From: Niastella caeni
GTDB lineage: Bacteria > Bacteroidota > Bacteroidia > Chitinophagales > Chitinophagaceae
NCBI RefSeq assembly: GCF_004834005.1
Contig: NZ_STFF01000001.1
Span: 1,611,347 to 1,675,346 of the forward strand
Reading direction: 5' to 3'
Length of the DNA stretch: 64,000 bases
Shown here piece by piece: positions 35,506 to 44,400 of the stretch. Position 1 is the stretch's first letter. The number at the start of each line of letters is the position of its first letter. A program made the position numbers and the translations under genes. A model generated the notes under the pieces. The model was given only the letters and a program-made list of their open reading frames with translations, searched no databases and had not been told where the DNA came from.

Positions 35506-35577
35506 GTTACAAGTTGCAGGTTACAGGGAATACATCTGGGCCTTCAACCCTGCAACCTGTAACTTGTAACCTGTAAC
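35506..35577. repeat. Inverted heptamer arrays forming a stem-loop
   Basis: Left half: GTTACAA, GTTGCAG, GTTACAG. Right half from 35550: CTGCAAC, CTGTAAC, TTGTAAC, CTGTAAC. Bases 35509-35528 pair with 35548-35567 over 20 bp with one G-T pair and one mismatch, leaving a 19-base loop. It lies in the zwf-pgl gap, 11 bases before the pgl start, so it would sit in the operon RNA. Confidence 0.8.
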
Positions 35578-35588
35578 TTAAATTCAAC

Positions 35589-36308
35589 ATGCTTCATATA
35601 TACAACAATCCCGAAGAAGTAAGCCAGGCCCTCGCCGAGTGGATCACCCAATCTATTGAAACCACCCTGCAAAAGCAGGATCGTTTTACCTGGGTGGTTA
35701 CAGGTGGCAATTCTCCCAAACAACTGTACGAATTACTGGCTGCTTCGCCTTACAGGGACCGTATTAACTGGAGTAAACTGCATATTTTCTGGGGCGATGA
35801 GCGGGCTGTACCATTCACCGATAGCCGCAACAACGCAAAAATGACCTTTGAACACCTGCTCAACAAGGTTCCCGTTGTACGCGAACAGGTGCATATAATG
35901 GATACCAGCCTGACGCCCTCAGCAGCTGCCAAAGCATATGAGGCTTTATTGCACCAGTATTTCAGTAACGAAGGGCCCACCTTCGATCTGGTGCTGAATG
36001 GTATGGGTGACGATGGGCATACCTTATCGTTATTTCCACATACGCCTGTCATTCATGAAAAGCAAGCCTGGGTACAATCATTTTACCTCGATGCCCAGCA
36101 AATGTACCGCATTACACTAACGGCGCCCGTTGTAAACCGGGCCGGTAAAATTGCATTTCTTACCTTTGGCGCTAATAAATCAAATGCTTTATTTGAAGTA
36201 TTGAAAGGAGCTCCTGCTATTGATCAATTTCCATCGCAAATTATTCAGCCCACCAGTGGCGAGTTGCATTGGTTTGTTGATGATGCTGCGGCCAGCCGGT
36301 TAAAATAA
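35589..36308 (+). CDS. pgl: 6-phosphogluconolactonase
   Basis: A 239-aa DevB/SOL-type lactonase that hydrolyses 6-phosphogluconolactone, the second step of the pathway. TWVVTGGNSPKQLYELLA near the N-terminus, IFWGDERAVPFTDSRNN in the middle, and DLVLNGMGDDGHTLSLFPHTP (the phosphate/catalytic loop with GDDGHTASLFP-like sequence) identify it. It completes the gnd-zwf-pgl set. Confidence 0.93.
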   Translation: MLHIYNNPEEVSQALAEWITQSIETTLQKQDRFTWVVTGGNSPKQLYELLAASPYRDRINWSKLHIFWGDERAVPFTDSRNNAKMTFEHLLNKVPVVREQVHIMDTSLTPSAAAKAYEALLHQYFSNEGPTFDLVLNGMGDDGHTLSLFPHTPVIHEKQAWVQSFYLDAQQMYRITLTAPVVNRAGKIAFLTFGANKSNALFEVLKGAPAIDQFPSQIIQPTSGELHWFVDDAAASRLK

Positions 36309-36706
36309 TCGCTGGGGAAAGCCTGGTAGCAGCAAAGCACCTTCTGCATAAAACAATATAAGTCATTAAATTACAGTTTACGGTTTTTAACAGTTGAACA
36401 ATTAATAAAACTTTTATCCGAACTGGATAAATTTTTGCCTTTTTCCTGTAGGGGGAAAAGCAAATCGATTGTTTTAATGTTAGTAATTGAGATGGTAACA
36501 CCCAATCCAGGCACAAAGCACAAGTGTAGGAAAAGAAACTTGCCGGTCATATTCTTGCAAGAACGGGATGCTTTTGCTTATTCTCTTCTCAAATTTCACT
36601 GCTCACCTTCCTTAAAGTATTGGTTTTCAAATTCTATTTACAACCGGGTGTTCCCTGCTTTCAATGTCTTTAGCCCAATTATTTACGCTCAAAAAACAAT
36701 GACAGC
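36309..36706. other. Intergenic region
   Basis: 398 bases after pgl. A 91-codon plus-strand frame runs through it but has no recognisable content and overlaps the start of the next gene. No repeats or terminators of note. Confidence 0.4.
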
Positions 36707-37663
36707 ATGACTAAACTAGTAACTATCATTGTTCCGGTTCATAATGAAAAAGACAATGTATCTGTGATGGCCAAGGCTATCAAGCGCATTTTCTCAGGCC
36801 TGTCTTACCGCTATAACCTGCTTTTTGTTGATGATGGAAGCTCTGATCTGACCTTACATGAAATAAAGAAGCTGGCGGTGCAGGATGAAAATATCAGGTA
36901 CATTTCTTTCTCCCGCAATTTCGGTCACCAGGCAGCAATCAAAGCGGGGTTAGACAAGGCAGAGGGCGATTGTGTTATTACCATGGATGGCGATCTGCAA
37001 CACCCACCGCATTTAATTCCGTTGTTACTTGAGAAATGGGAAGAAGGGTATGACGTGGTGTACACGGTTCGCAGAGAAGATAAGAATTTACCCTTTTTTA
37101 AAAGAGCAACATCCAATCTGTTTTACCGGGTGCAGAACTGGGTCAGTGATGTAAAAATTGAAAAAGGAACGGCCGATTTCCGGTTAATGAACCGAAACGT
37201 AACAAATACGTTGCGAAACCTGCAGGAGTTTGAACCCTTTTTCAGAGGGCTGGTTAAATGGGCAGGATTTAAGCAACTGGCCGTAGAATATGATTCTGAC
37301 CAGCGTAAATCAGGCGTTACCAAGTATACCTCGAAGCGGATGATAAGGTTTGCGTTACAGGGCATTACTTCTTTCAGCATCAGGCCTTTATACGCAGCCG
37401 CATACATAGGCTTTATATTTGCAGCACTATCAACGCTGTATATACCTTATGCGATATATAGCTATTATTTCGGGTATACAATTTCCGGTTGGACCTCAGT
37501 GATTGTTACCATTGTGTTTTTTGGTGGCCTTCAGTTAATGATCTTGGGCATTATTGGCATTTACCTGGGCAAGCTATTTATGCAAAACAAACATCGACCT
37601 GTTTATATTGTTAAAGAATCAAATATCCATGAGCCGTCAGCGATACATATTGATGAGTTTTGA
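36707..37663 (+). CDS. Family 2 glycosyltransferase (polyprenyl-phosphate sugar synthase type)
   Basis: A 318-aa membrane-associated glycosyltransferase. The GT-A domain has VTIIVPVHNEKDNVSVM, FVDDGSSDLT and ITMDGDLQHPPHLIP, with the DGD acidic motif. Residues about 230-300 form two hydrophobic helices, as in DPM1/GtrB enzymes that transfer a sugar from a nucleotide to undecaprenyl phosphate. It overlaps the deacetylase gene by 35 bases, so the two are translated together, and both may build one surface glycan. Confidence 0.87.
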   Translation: MTKLVTIIVPVHNEKDNVSVMAKAIKRIFSGLSYRYNLLFVDDGSSDLTLHEIKKLAVQDENIRYISFSRNFGHQAAIKAGLDKAEGDCVITMDGDLQHPPHLIPLLLEKWEEGYDVVYTVRREDKNLPFFKRATSNLFYRVQNWVSDVKIEKGTADFRLMNRNVTNTLRNLQEFEPFFRGLVKWAGFKQLAVEYDSDQRKSGVTKYTSKRMIRFALQGITSFSIRPLYAAAYIGFIFAALSTLYIPYAIYSYYFGYTISGWTSVIVTIVFFGGLQLMILGIIGIYLGKLFMQNKHRPVYIVKESNIHEPSAIHIDEF

Positions 37664-38477
37664 TGTAGAAGAGTTTGATATGCCATTGGAGTATAATCAA
37701 AATCTTACTATTGAGGAACAAATGGAAACCGGCCACAAAGGGCTGCAGGCCACTATGTCGGTTTTAAATGGTACTGAAGCGAATTATACCTTTTTTACAA
37801 CCGCTAATTTTGCCAACTGGTTTCCCGACAGCATTCGGCAATTGTCGCGTAAGCACGAAATAGCGTCGCATACTTTTTACCATTCCCAATATAAAACAGC
37901 CGATCTGCTACAAAGCAGGCTTAAACTGGAAGAAATTACCGGTGAACCAGTATACGGATTGAGAATGCCTCGTTTGATGAAAGTGCCGATGCAGGATGTT
38001 ATTGAGGCAGGTTATAGCTATGATTCGTCAATGAACCCAACCTGGATACCGGGACGCTATAACAATCTTACTTTACCCAGAACAATATACACCGATGAAA
38101 ATATGCTGCGTGTACCGGCATCGGTAAGCCCGCGCATGCGTATCCCGCTCTTTTGGCTGGCTTTTAAGAACATGCCATATAGCCTGTTTAAATACCTGAC
38201 CATACAAGCCTTAAAGAAAGACGGTTATGTGTGTTTGTATTTTCATCCCTGGGAGTTTACCGATATCTGGGAATTTGAAATTCCGGGGTATGCGAAAAGA
38301 TGGTCGGGCGAAAAATTGCAACACCGCTTATACCGCCTCATTAAAGACCTGAAGGTGGAAGGCGAATTGACCACTATGTGGCAAATGGTTACCGAAACCA
38401 GGTCGTTGGAACCACGGCCGCTAAACCAATCACCGGCAGGCGCAAAAGCAACTAAAAAGGCGCCGCTCGCTAAATAG
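37629..38477 (+). CDS. Polysaccharide deacetylase family protein
   Basis: A 282-aa NodB-fold protein. ILMSFDVEEFDMPL near the N-terminus gives the D-x-E metal/catalytic region, HEIASHTFYHSQY supplies two metal-binding His (SHTFYH), YGLRMPRL the third motif, and VCLYFHPWEF the late His. It resembles the DUF3473/wzx-linked deacetylases of exopolysaccharide clusters, but the enzyme activity is not proven. I start at ATG 37629 inside the glycosyltransferase 3' end; an upstream extension reads through the other frame and is not conserved. Confidence 0.83.
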   Translation: MSRQRYILMSFDVEEFDMPLEYNQNLTIEEQMETGHKGLQATMSVLNGTEANYTFFTTANFANWFPDSIRQLSRKHEIASHTFYHSQYKTADLLQSRLKLEEITGEPVYGLRMPRLMKVPMQDVIEAGYSYDSSMNPTWIPGRYNNLTLPRTIYTDENMLRVPASVSPRMRIPLFWLAFKNMPYSLFKYLTIQALKKDGYVCLYFHPWEFTDIWEFEIPGYAKRWSGEKLQHRLYRLIKDLKVEGELTTMWQMVTETRSLEPRPLNQSPAGAKATKKAPLAK

Positions 38478-38484
38478 TTTCAAG

Positions 38485-38895
38485 CTAACTAAAAAACGCA
38501 GCAACCATTTCATTGGTCAGTTTTCTTTCGCCCTTTGTCCACAAGGAATTTGGCGGCGGAAATTCATTGCGGCAGTAACCGCCATGGTTTTCAAAATCAA
38601 ATACTGCGTGGCAATAGTTGTTGATGATGAGGCCGCATCGCAACCAGTCGGTTGACCAAATGATTGTAACCTTGCCTACCCGTTGGTCGGCAGGCACTTC
38701 CTCTATATTGTAAATATGCACGGCATCCAGGATATTTTGTTTTCCCGTGCCCTGCTCCACTTCAACCGCATAAAAGTACCCGGTATCTGTATCATCCTCA
38801 AAAACAACTGCATAGTTGTTCTCTTCAGATGTACTTTCAACAAAAGTATCTTCGCCGGCAGTAAAAGCCTGTTCGCGTAATAAATATCCCTTCAT
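38485..38895 (-). CDS. DUF2251-like small protein
   Basis: A 136-aa cytoplasmic protein of unknown function. NNYAVVFEDDTDTGYFYAVEVE, VGKVTIIWSTDWLRCGLIINNYCHAVFDFENHGGYCRNEFPPP and a C-terminal ALA-like helix match the layout of DUF2251 proteins as I recall it. It is followed at 6 bases by the Dabb gene upstream on the same strand, so it is probably co-transcribed. Confidence 0.65.
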   Translation of the reverse strand: MKGYLLREQAFTAGEDTFVESTSEENNYAVVFEDDTDTGYFYAVEVEQGTGKQNILDAVHIYNIEEVPADQRVGKVTIIWSTDWLRCGLIINNYCHAVFDFENHGGYCRNEFPPPNSLWTKGERKLTNEMVAAFFS

Positions 38896-38901
38896 ACTTT
38901 A

Positions 38902-39309
38902 TCATTTCACATCTACCGTATCATATACAACCACCTTACTCCACAAGTGCGAATATTCTTCAACGAACTTAAGGTGAATAGGGTCGGTTTGATAGCTCTG
39001 CTGGTCGGCCGCATTATCAAAAATGGTAAACCACGAAACGGCGTAGGAGCTGTCAATAACGTCCCGTTTGGTATCTGCCGGCTGGCCGATATGAAATGTT
39101 TTAATGGTTTTTACTTTCGATAACTTTTTCAGGCCTTCAATTAACATCGCACGGTCTTCTTTGCTTTTTTCATTCTGTAACCAGAAATAAACGTGATGTA
39201 TAAACTTATTTTCGAGCATATTTGAATCCCCATTTTCTGCGAAGGTAACCAATCCGCCGGCAACCATCGCCTTTCCGGTATTAGTAATAAAGGCACGTCT
39301 TGTTGACAT
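38902..39309 (-). CDS. Dabb (stress-responsive A/B barrel) protein with export signal
   Basis: A 135-aa protein. It has an RRAFITNTGKAMVAGG N-terminus that looks like a short Tat-type or lipoprotein-free export signal, then a Dabb ferredoxin-like domain: KFIHHVYFWLQN, MLIEGLKKLSKVKTIKTFHIGQPA, and DQQSYQTDPIHLKFVEEY, each typical of the family. Such barrels dimerise; the substrate, if any, is unknown. Confidence 0.82.
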   Translation of the reverse strand: MSTRRAFITNTGKAMVAGGLVTFAENGDSNMLENKFIHHVYFWLQNEKSKEDRAMLIEGLKKLSKVKTIKTFHIGQPADTKRDVIDSSYAVSWFTIFDNAADQQSYQTDPIHLKFVEEYSHLWSKVVVYDTVDVK

Positions 39310-39415
39310 ACTTGTAAGGTTTTGGTAAAGCTAAGAAAAGAGTTCCATCTCATAAATATTGACTTTTATGAAGGAAAACTATATTTTTACCCATGTTATA
39401 CCCTTTACAATTGCC

Positions 39416-40864
39416 ATGAAACCCTTTCACACTGTTATTTTCCTCATCTTAATATGTTGCTGTGGCAACGCTGTTTGTCAAAATCTTACTTATTATCAAT
39501 CTCCCGAAGATGATGCCGGTAAATACAAAGAATGGATAACCGCTACCGAAAAACGGTACCAGGCAGATGTATCTTCTTTGTCGGGAAAGAATAAAAAATA
39601 CCTGGAGCAGATCTTTAAAGATCGTTTTGAACGTATTAAAAAGATGTACGATCAGAAAGAAATTCTCACCGAAAAGGCAGCCAATGGGTACCTGCAGTCA
39701 TTGCTCCATGAAATTGTAAAATCAAATCAAGCCATTGGTCAGCTCGAAACCCGGGTGGTGTTCTCGCGTACCTGGTGGCCAAACGCCAGCAGCATGGGTG
39801 AAGGCACCATCATTTTCAACATCGGGTTGTTTTATAAATTACAAAACGAAAGCCAGGCTGCATTCGTCCTATGTCATGAGCTGGCGCATTTATATTTGAA
39901 TCATAGTAATAACGCCATTAACAAATACGTAAATACCGTTTATTCTGATGAATTTCAGAAAGAGCTTAAAAAGATAAATAAAAGTGAATTTCAAAAAACC
40001 CAGCAGCTCGAAAACCTGACAAAGGCTATGGCCTTTGACAGCCGCAGGCATAGCCGCGAACATGAGACCGAAGCCGATTCGCTGGCGGTTGAATGGTTGA
40101 AAAATACTTCGTTCGATGTTCGGGAATCGCTTTCCTGCTTAAACCTGTTAGATAGCATTGATGGCGATAAGTATAATGTAACGCTCTCTCTAAAGAACGT
40201 ATTCAATTTTCAGGAATATCCCTTCCAGGATAAATGGACCAAAGAGGAAAAATCGCTTTTTGGTACGTTGGCTGAAAGCAGTGAAGCTGAAAGCAGGAAA
40301 GAGCGCGATTCATTAAAAACCCACCCCGATTGCAGTATCCGTATTGGTAAATTAAAAGACAGAGTTCATCAATATCATAAACAGGCCAGCCGCGCATTCG
40401 TGGTCAACGAAAAACAATTCAGGCAACTGCAAAATGATTTCGATTATGAGGTCATTGATTTTTGTTACCGGTCAGACAATGTTTCAAGAAGCCTGTATTA
40501 TACCTTACAAATGTTGGAGGCACAACCCTTCAACGCCTATTTGATCACCAATACCGGCCGGTGCATTAACAAGCTGTTTGTTGGCCAAAAGAACCATACA
40601 TTAAGTAAGCTTATTGATATGCCTTCGCCATTTAATGATAAAAATTATAATACCCTGCTTGAATTCATTCAACGGGTTCGGTTAACTGATCTCGGCGCAT
40701 TCAGCTACTACTTTTTACAAAACCGGCAAAGCAACCTCATGGCCAACGAAGATTTTCTGGCAGCCCTTATTGAAAGTAAAACCAATTTCAATAAGCCTGA
40801 AGAAAAACAACAACTGATTGAAACTTATAAAAAACAATTCCCTTCGGGAAAATATCGCTTTTAA
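39416..40864 (+). CDS. M48-family metallopeptidase, exported
   Basis: A 482-aa zinc peptidase with an N-terminal hydrophobic signal (MKPFHTVIFLILICCCGNAVCQ, three adjacent cysteines possibly lipidated). FVLCHELAHLYLNH contains the HExxH zinc site (HELAH), and HETEADSLAVEWL gives the third ligand. The C-terminal half (from about residue 260) is helical and not conserved as far as I can see. A longer upstream start (39359) is possible, but this Met gives a clean signal. It precedes an exported protein of unknown function by 29 bases. Confidence 0.82.
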   Translation: MKPFHTVIFLILICCCGNAVCQNLTYYQSPEDDAGKYKEWITATEKRYQADVSSLSGKNKKYLEQIFKDRFERIKKMYDQKEILTEKAANGYLQSLLHEIVKSNQAIGQLETRVVFSRTWWPNASSMGEGTIIFNIGLFYKLQNESQAAFVLCHELAHLYLNHSNNAINKYVNTVYSDEFQKELKKINKSEFQKTQQLENLTKAMAFDSRRHSREHETEADSLAVEWLKNTSFDVRESLSCLNLLDSIDGDKYNVTLSLKNVFNFQEYPFQDKWTKEEKSLFGTLAESSEAESRKERDSLKTHPDCSIRIGKLKDRVHQYHKQASRAFVVNEKQFRQLQNDFDYEVIDFCYRSDNVSRSLYYTLQMLEAQPFNAYLITNTGRCINKLFVGQKNHTLSKLIDMPSPFNDKNYNTLLEFIQRVRLTDLGAFSYYFLQNRQSNLMANEDFLAALIESKTNFNKPEEKQQLIETYKKQFPSGKYRF

Positions 40865-40893
40865 TTTCAAAAACCTTCAACACTATTTTAATC

Positions 40894-42438
40894 ATGAAAA
40901 AGCATTTATGCTTGTTACTGCTAATAACCGTTTTGATTTTGCAGCAAAACAGTTTTGGCCAATCAAAACTAAGCATCGAAAATATTAAATCGGTGTACCT
41001 GCGTAATTCAGGGCCCATTATTGCCAATGAAGAAATAAAAGGGTATTTTTTATTTTATCAATCTGATAAAGTTGATAAAAAAACCAATGAATATACACTC
41101 CAGATCCTGGATGAAAATGTTAACAAGGTAAAAGAAATCAAGTTCACCGACTCCAAGAATATATTGCTGCTTGAATCATCTTATAACGGTTCTGATATCA
41201 TGTTCATGTTTTATGATCAGGACCAGAAACTGATGGATTACCGCGTATATGAAATAGATGGTAAACAAAAATTCAATTATCAGTATCCTATTGAGAGTAA
41301 ATCAATGTCTTATATAACCAGTGCCCTCTCTATTAATACGGAAGAAACGCAGAATAAAAGTTTATACGCTATCGAAAACAGAGGCTTTGTTACTTCTATA
41401 CCTTACAAGGATGGAAAAAACTATTCATTTGAAGTAAGCTTCTACCAAACTGATAAGAAAAAACAATGGAAATATACGCCTGATGATCCTGAGCGCGTGG
41501 CTTCTCCTCAATTCCTTGGTTACAGCGATAGCGTGGTGGTCTTTGAAGTGCTGAAAAGAACAAAATTATTATCAACTAAAATGGAATCGTGGTTGTTGGG
41601 TATTTACCTGCACAATGGCAAAAAAGCGTTTGAATTTGAAACAGACCGGGAGAAATATAATTTCTATCCCATGAATGTTACCACATTACGCAACAACGGG
41701 TTTATGTTAATAGGGCCTTATTACGAAAAAGATGACCGGGTTGTAAAGGATAAAAGCCTGGGGTTGGGCGTATGGGTTATGAACAACCAGGGAAAGGTTG
41801 TAAATGCAAAATATAATTCCTGGAGTGGCGACATTAGTAAACACCTGAAGATAGACTCCCGCGGCCGGGTAGATGAATTGGGTTACATTTATTTCCATAG
41901 AATTTTACAAACAGAAGACGGGAAGATCTTTGCTATAGGTGAAGGGTATAAAAAAGTAGCCGATGCAGTAGGTATTGGCCTTGCAGTATTAGGTGGAGGC
42001 ACCAATACCACCAAAATGAAAATCACCGACATGGTGATGTTACAGTTTAACGATAAGTTTGATGTACAATCTGCACAGATATTCGATAAAAACACTAACA
42101 CCATGTCACTACCCGGCCAGGATATTTACAGCGCTCCCATGTTGGCCTTCATGATCAAATATGTTTACAATGGATTTGACTATGCATTTTCACAAACCGA
42201 TAAAACGCACAGCACATTTACCGTGGGGTATACTGATTATGTACGGTCGAAAGATTACAAAGGTTTAACCTTTAACGCCATTTCTTACTATAACAATAAC
42301 ATTACTACCGATAAGATCAATCTCAAAACATCTTCAAGCAGCATGCGCATCATGCCTGCCAAAACCGGTTCGGTAATGTTGCTTGAATATTTTAAAAAGG
42401 ATAAGCGCCTGGATATGCACCTGGAAAAATTAAACTAA
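40894..42438 (+). CDS. Exported protein of unknown function, beta-propeller-like
   Basis: A 514-aa protein with signal peptide MKKHLCLLLLITVLILQQNSFG. It is rich in beta strands with repeated turns such as EIDGKQKFNYQYP, DGKNYSFEVSF and EDGKIFAIGEGYKKV, but I find no named domain. It lies 29 bases after the M48 peptidase gene and is probably its operon partner, ending at a bidirectional terminator. Confidence 0.75.
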   Translation: MKKHLCLLLLITVLILQQNSFGQSKLSIENIKSVYLRNSGPIIANEEIKGYFLFYQSDKVDKKTNEYTLQILDENVNKVKEIKFTDSKNILLLESSYNGSDIMFMFYDQDQKLMDYRVYEIDGKQKFNYQYPIESKSMSYITSALSINTEETQNKSLYAIENRGFVTSIPYKDGKNYSFEVSFYQTDKKKQWKYTPDDPERVASPQFLGYSDSVVVFEVLKRTKLLSTKMESWLLGIYLHNGKKAFEFETDREKYNFYPMNVTTLRNNGFMLIGPYYEKDDRVVKDKSLGLGVWVMNNQGKVVNAKYNSWSGDISKHLKIDSRGRVDELGYIYFHRILQTEDGKIFAIGEGYKKVADAVGIGLAVLGGGTNTTKMKITDMVMLQFNDKFDVQSAQIFDKNTNTMSLPGQDIYSAPMLAFMIKYVYNGFDYAFSQTDKTHSTFTVGYTDYVRSKDYKGLTFNAISYYNNNITTDKINLKTSSSSMRIMPAKTGSVMLLEYFKKDKRLDMHLEKLN

Positions 42439-42460
42439 CAATTGTGCTATTCTAAATAAA

Positions 42461-42500
42461 AAAACCCGAAGGAGATTATTTCTTTCGGGTTTTTTCTTTT
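42461..42500. terminator. Bidirectional intrinsic terminator
   Basis: AAAACCCGAA pairs with TTCGGGTTTT around a 13-base loop, flanked by A and T runs. It serves the exported-protein gene (+) and dgt (-), which converge. Confidence 0.85.
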
Positions 42501-42517
42501 TGGAATTTCTTACTGGC

Positions 42518-43900
42518 TTATCTTATCTGAGGAAATGCAATACCCGTGATCTTCCGATATACATCCACTGCATACAGATCTGTCATACCGGAAATGAAAT
42601 CAACTACCGACTGAATATCGTTGTACAGTTTATTTTTATCACCGGTTATTATAAATTGTTGTGAGATCAGTTGCAGCAGCTTCTGCGATTTGGCCGGTTG
42701 TGGATTGATCACCGCAGCAAAAAACTCTTTCAACAACCCGCCTATTACATTATAACCGGCTATTTCAATTTCCACCACCGAGCGGTGGTTGTAAATATGC
42801 TCAATTGAAAATTTATCAATGGTTTTGATCAATTGCTTTTCCGTTTCTGGCAAATAATCGATCAATGATCTTTGCAAAGTGCCCTGCAGCAACGCTTCTT
42901 CATGCTGCATAAACACATTGGTAACGCGGTTAAGCAGCAGGTTGATCAACTTGGCGCGTAAAAACTGCACCCGCTGGTTGTGGTCATTGATCTCATTAAA
43001 CACCTGCTCTACCCGTTCGCGGGCATCGTACCCTTCTTCATTATTAAAAAATTCCAGGAAAAGGTCCTTAATGGTATCAATGGAAATAATGTTCAGGCGA
43101 TGGGCATCTTCAAAATCAATGATGCGATAGCAAATATCATCAGCCGCTTCTACCAGGTATACAAAGGGATGACGGGCAAAGATGTTTTTGGATTCATCCA
43201 GTTGCGGTATGCCCAGATCCCTTGCAATATGTTTATAGGTAGCAATTTCCGAATCAAAGAACCCCGATTTCTTCGTGACCAGTTGTTGTTTATTAAACCC
43301 ATTCAACGAATCAGCGGGGTATTTTATAATAGAAGCAAGCGTGGTATAGGTTAAGCGAAAACCGCCCGGCGTTTTTTCATTAAAGCTGTGCGTAAGGGTG
43401 CGAAAAGCATTGGCGTTCCCTTCAAAAAAAAGAAAATCGCGCTGCTGGTTTTCGTTCAGCAATTCCGAGAATTGTTGTTTTGCTGTTCCTGTCAATTCCC
43501 TGAAAAAAGTGCGAATGGCATCTTCGCCCGAATGGCCGAATGGCGGGTTGCCGATATCATGCGCCAAACAACCGGCTGCAATCACAGAAGGCAATTCGTA
43601 TTTATAAAACTCCCGGAAATGATCGCTTTCATTCGGGTATTTCTGAGCGATGGCATCCCCTACTGCTTTGCCCAATGAACGGCCTACGGATGCCACCTCC
43701 AAACTATGCGTTAACCGGTTATGCACAAACACCGGCCCCGGCAACGGAAACACCTGTGTTTTATTTTGCAAACGCCTGAAGGCAGATGAAAAGATAAGGC
43801 GATCGTAGTCGCGCAGAAAAGAGGTACGGATGGCATCGGTATATGCTGTTTTGTGCTCGGAACCGCTTCGTTTGGTGCTGTAGAGTTGTTGCCAGTTCAT
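42518..43900 (-). CDS. dgt: dGTP triphosphohydrolase
   Basis: A 460-aa HD-domain enzyme that hydrolyses dGTP to deoxyguanosine and triphosphate. RTSFLRDYDRLIFSSAFRRLQNKTQVF precedes the HD set: HNRLTHSLEVASVGRSLG, AAGCLAHDIGNPPFGHSGEDAIR, and VEAADDICYRIIDFEDAH give the metal-binding His and Asp residues. Length fits the long Dgt class. Confidence 0.92.
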   Translation of the reverse strand: MNWQQLYSTKRSGSEHKTAYTDAIRTSFLRDYDRLIFSSAFRRLQNKTQVFPLPGPVFVHNRLTHSLEVASVGRSLGKAVGDAIAQKYPNESDHFREFYKYELPSVIAAGCLAHDIGNPPFGHSGEDAIRTFFRELTGTAKQQFSELLNENQQRDFLFFEGNANAFRTLTHSFNEKTPGGFRLTYTTLASIIKYPADSLNGFNKQQLVTKKSGFFDSEIATYKHIARDLGIPQLDESKNIFARHPFVYLVEAADDICYRIIDFEDAHRLNIISIDTIKDLFLEFFNNEEGYDARERVEQVFNEINDHNQRVQFLRAKLINLLLNRVTNVFMQHEEALLQGTLQRSLIDYLPETEKQLIKTIDKFSIEHIYNHRSVVEIEIAGYNVIGGLLKEFFAAVINPQPAKSQKLLQLISQQFIITGDKNKLYNDIQSVVDFISGMTDLYAVDVYRKITGIAFPQIR

Positions 43901-44114
43901 GGCGGCAAAAATAACCGAAAAAAAGCGAGGGTTTACAAACTGGCGGTACGATTCGGACCAGGGACCGTGGGTTAATCTGTTTAGATACTATTTATTTACA
44001 GGTGCTAACCCTTAGATTTTTTACAAAACGGGCCTCATTTTCCACAAAAGTTATAATAATTGCATGGTAGGCATTATATTGAATCTGAATATTTGCTCCA
44101 TAAAATTAAACCCT

Positions 44115-44318
44115 ATGCGAATCGTACCCTTAGTTAACAGTTTATTTACCGTATGTCTGCTGGCTGTAATTACCTCTTTGGCCATTATGATGACCCGGAC
44201 AGGTTATAATGATAAAGTATCGCACACCTGCTTTATACTTATGGCAACAGCCGGATTTTTATTGCTGGCCCGCGCCGCTTTTAAATCCGATGAGGGGGAA
44301 GGGGAGCAAGTACAATAA
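44115..44318 (+). CDS. Small two-helix membrane protein
   Basis: A 67-aa protein with two hydrophobic helices (about 5-26 and 36-53) and a charged tail (FKSDEGEGEQ). No family recognised. The frame is also open from the ATG at 44064, which would add 17 residues; I prefer 44115 because MRIVPLVNSLF begins directly with the first helix. A terminator overlaps its stop. Confidence 0.5.
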   Translation: MRIVPLVNSLFTVCLLAVITSLAIMMTRTGYNDKVSHTCFILMATAGFLLLARAAFKSDEGEGEQVQ

Positions 44319-44378
44319 AAAAACCTTCTGCCTTGCTTCGCCGAAGTTAAACGAAGGCGGGCGCGGCAAAAGGTTTTA
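44317..44378. terminator. Bidirectional terminator with internal palindrome
   Basis: AAAACCTTCTGCC and GGCAAAAGGTTTT form the outer stem with one mismatch. The loop holds CTTCG...CGAAG pairings. It lies between the small membrane protein (+) and the acyl-CoA dehydrogenase (-), with T-runs on both sides. Confidence 0.75.
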
Positions 44379-44400
44379 TATACTATCCTGATGAACTAAT

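Noticed and set aside
36435..36710. 91-codon ORF in the gap before the glycosyltransferase
   Set aside because: No family features and overlaps the start of the real gene.
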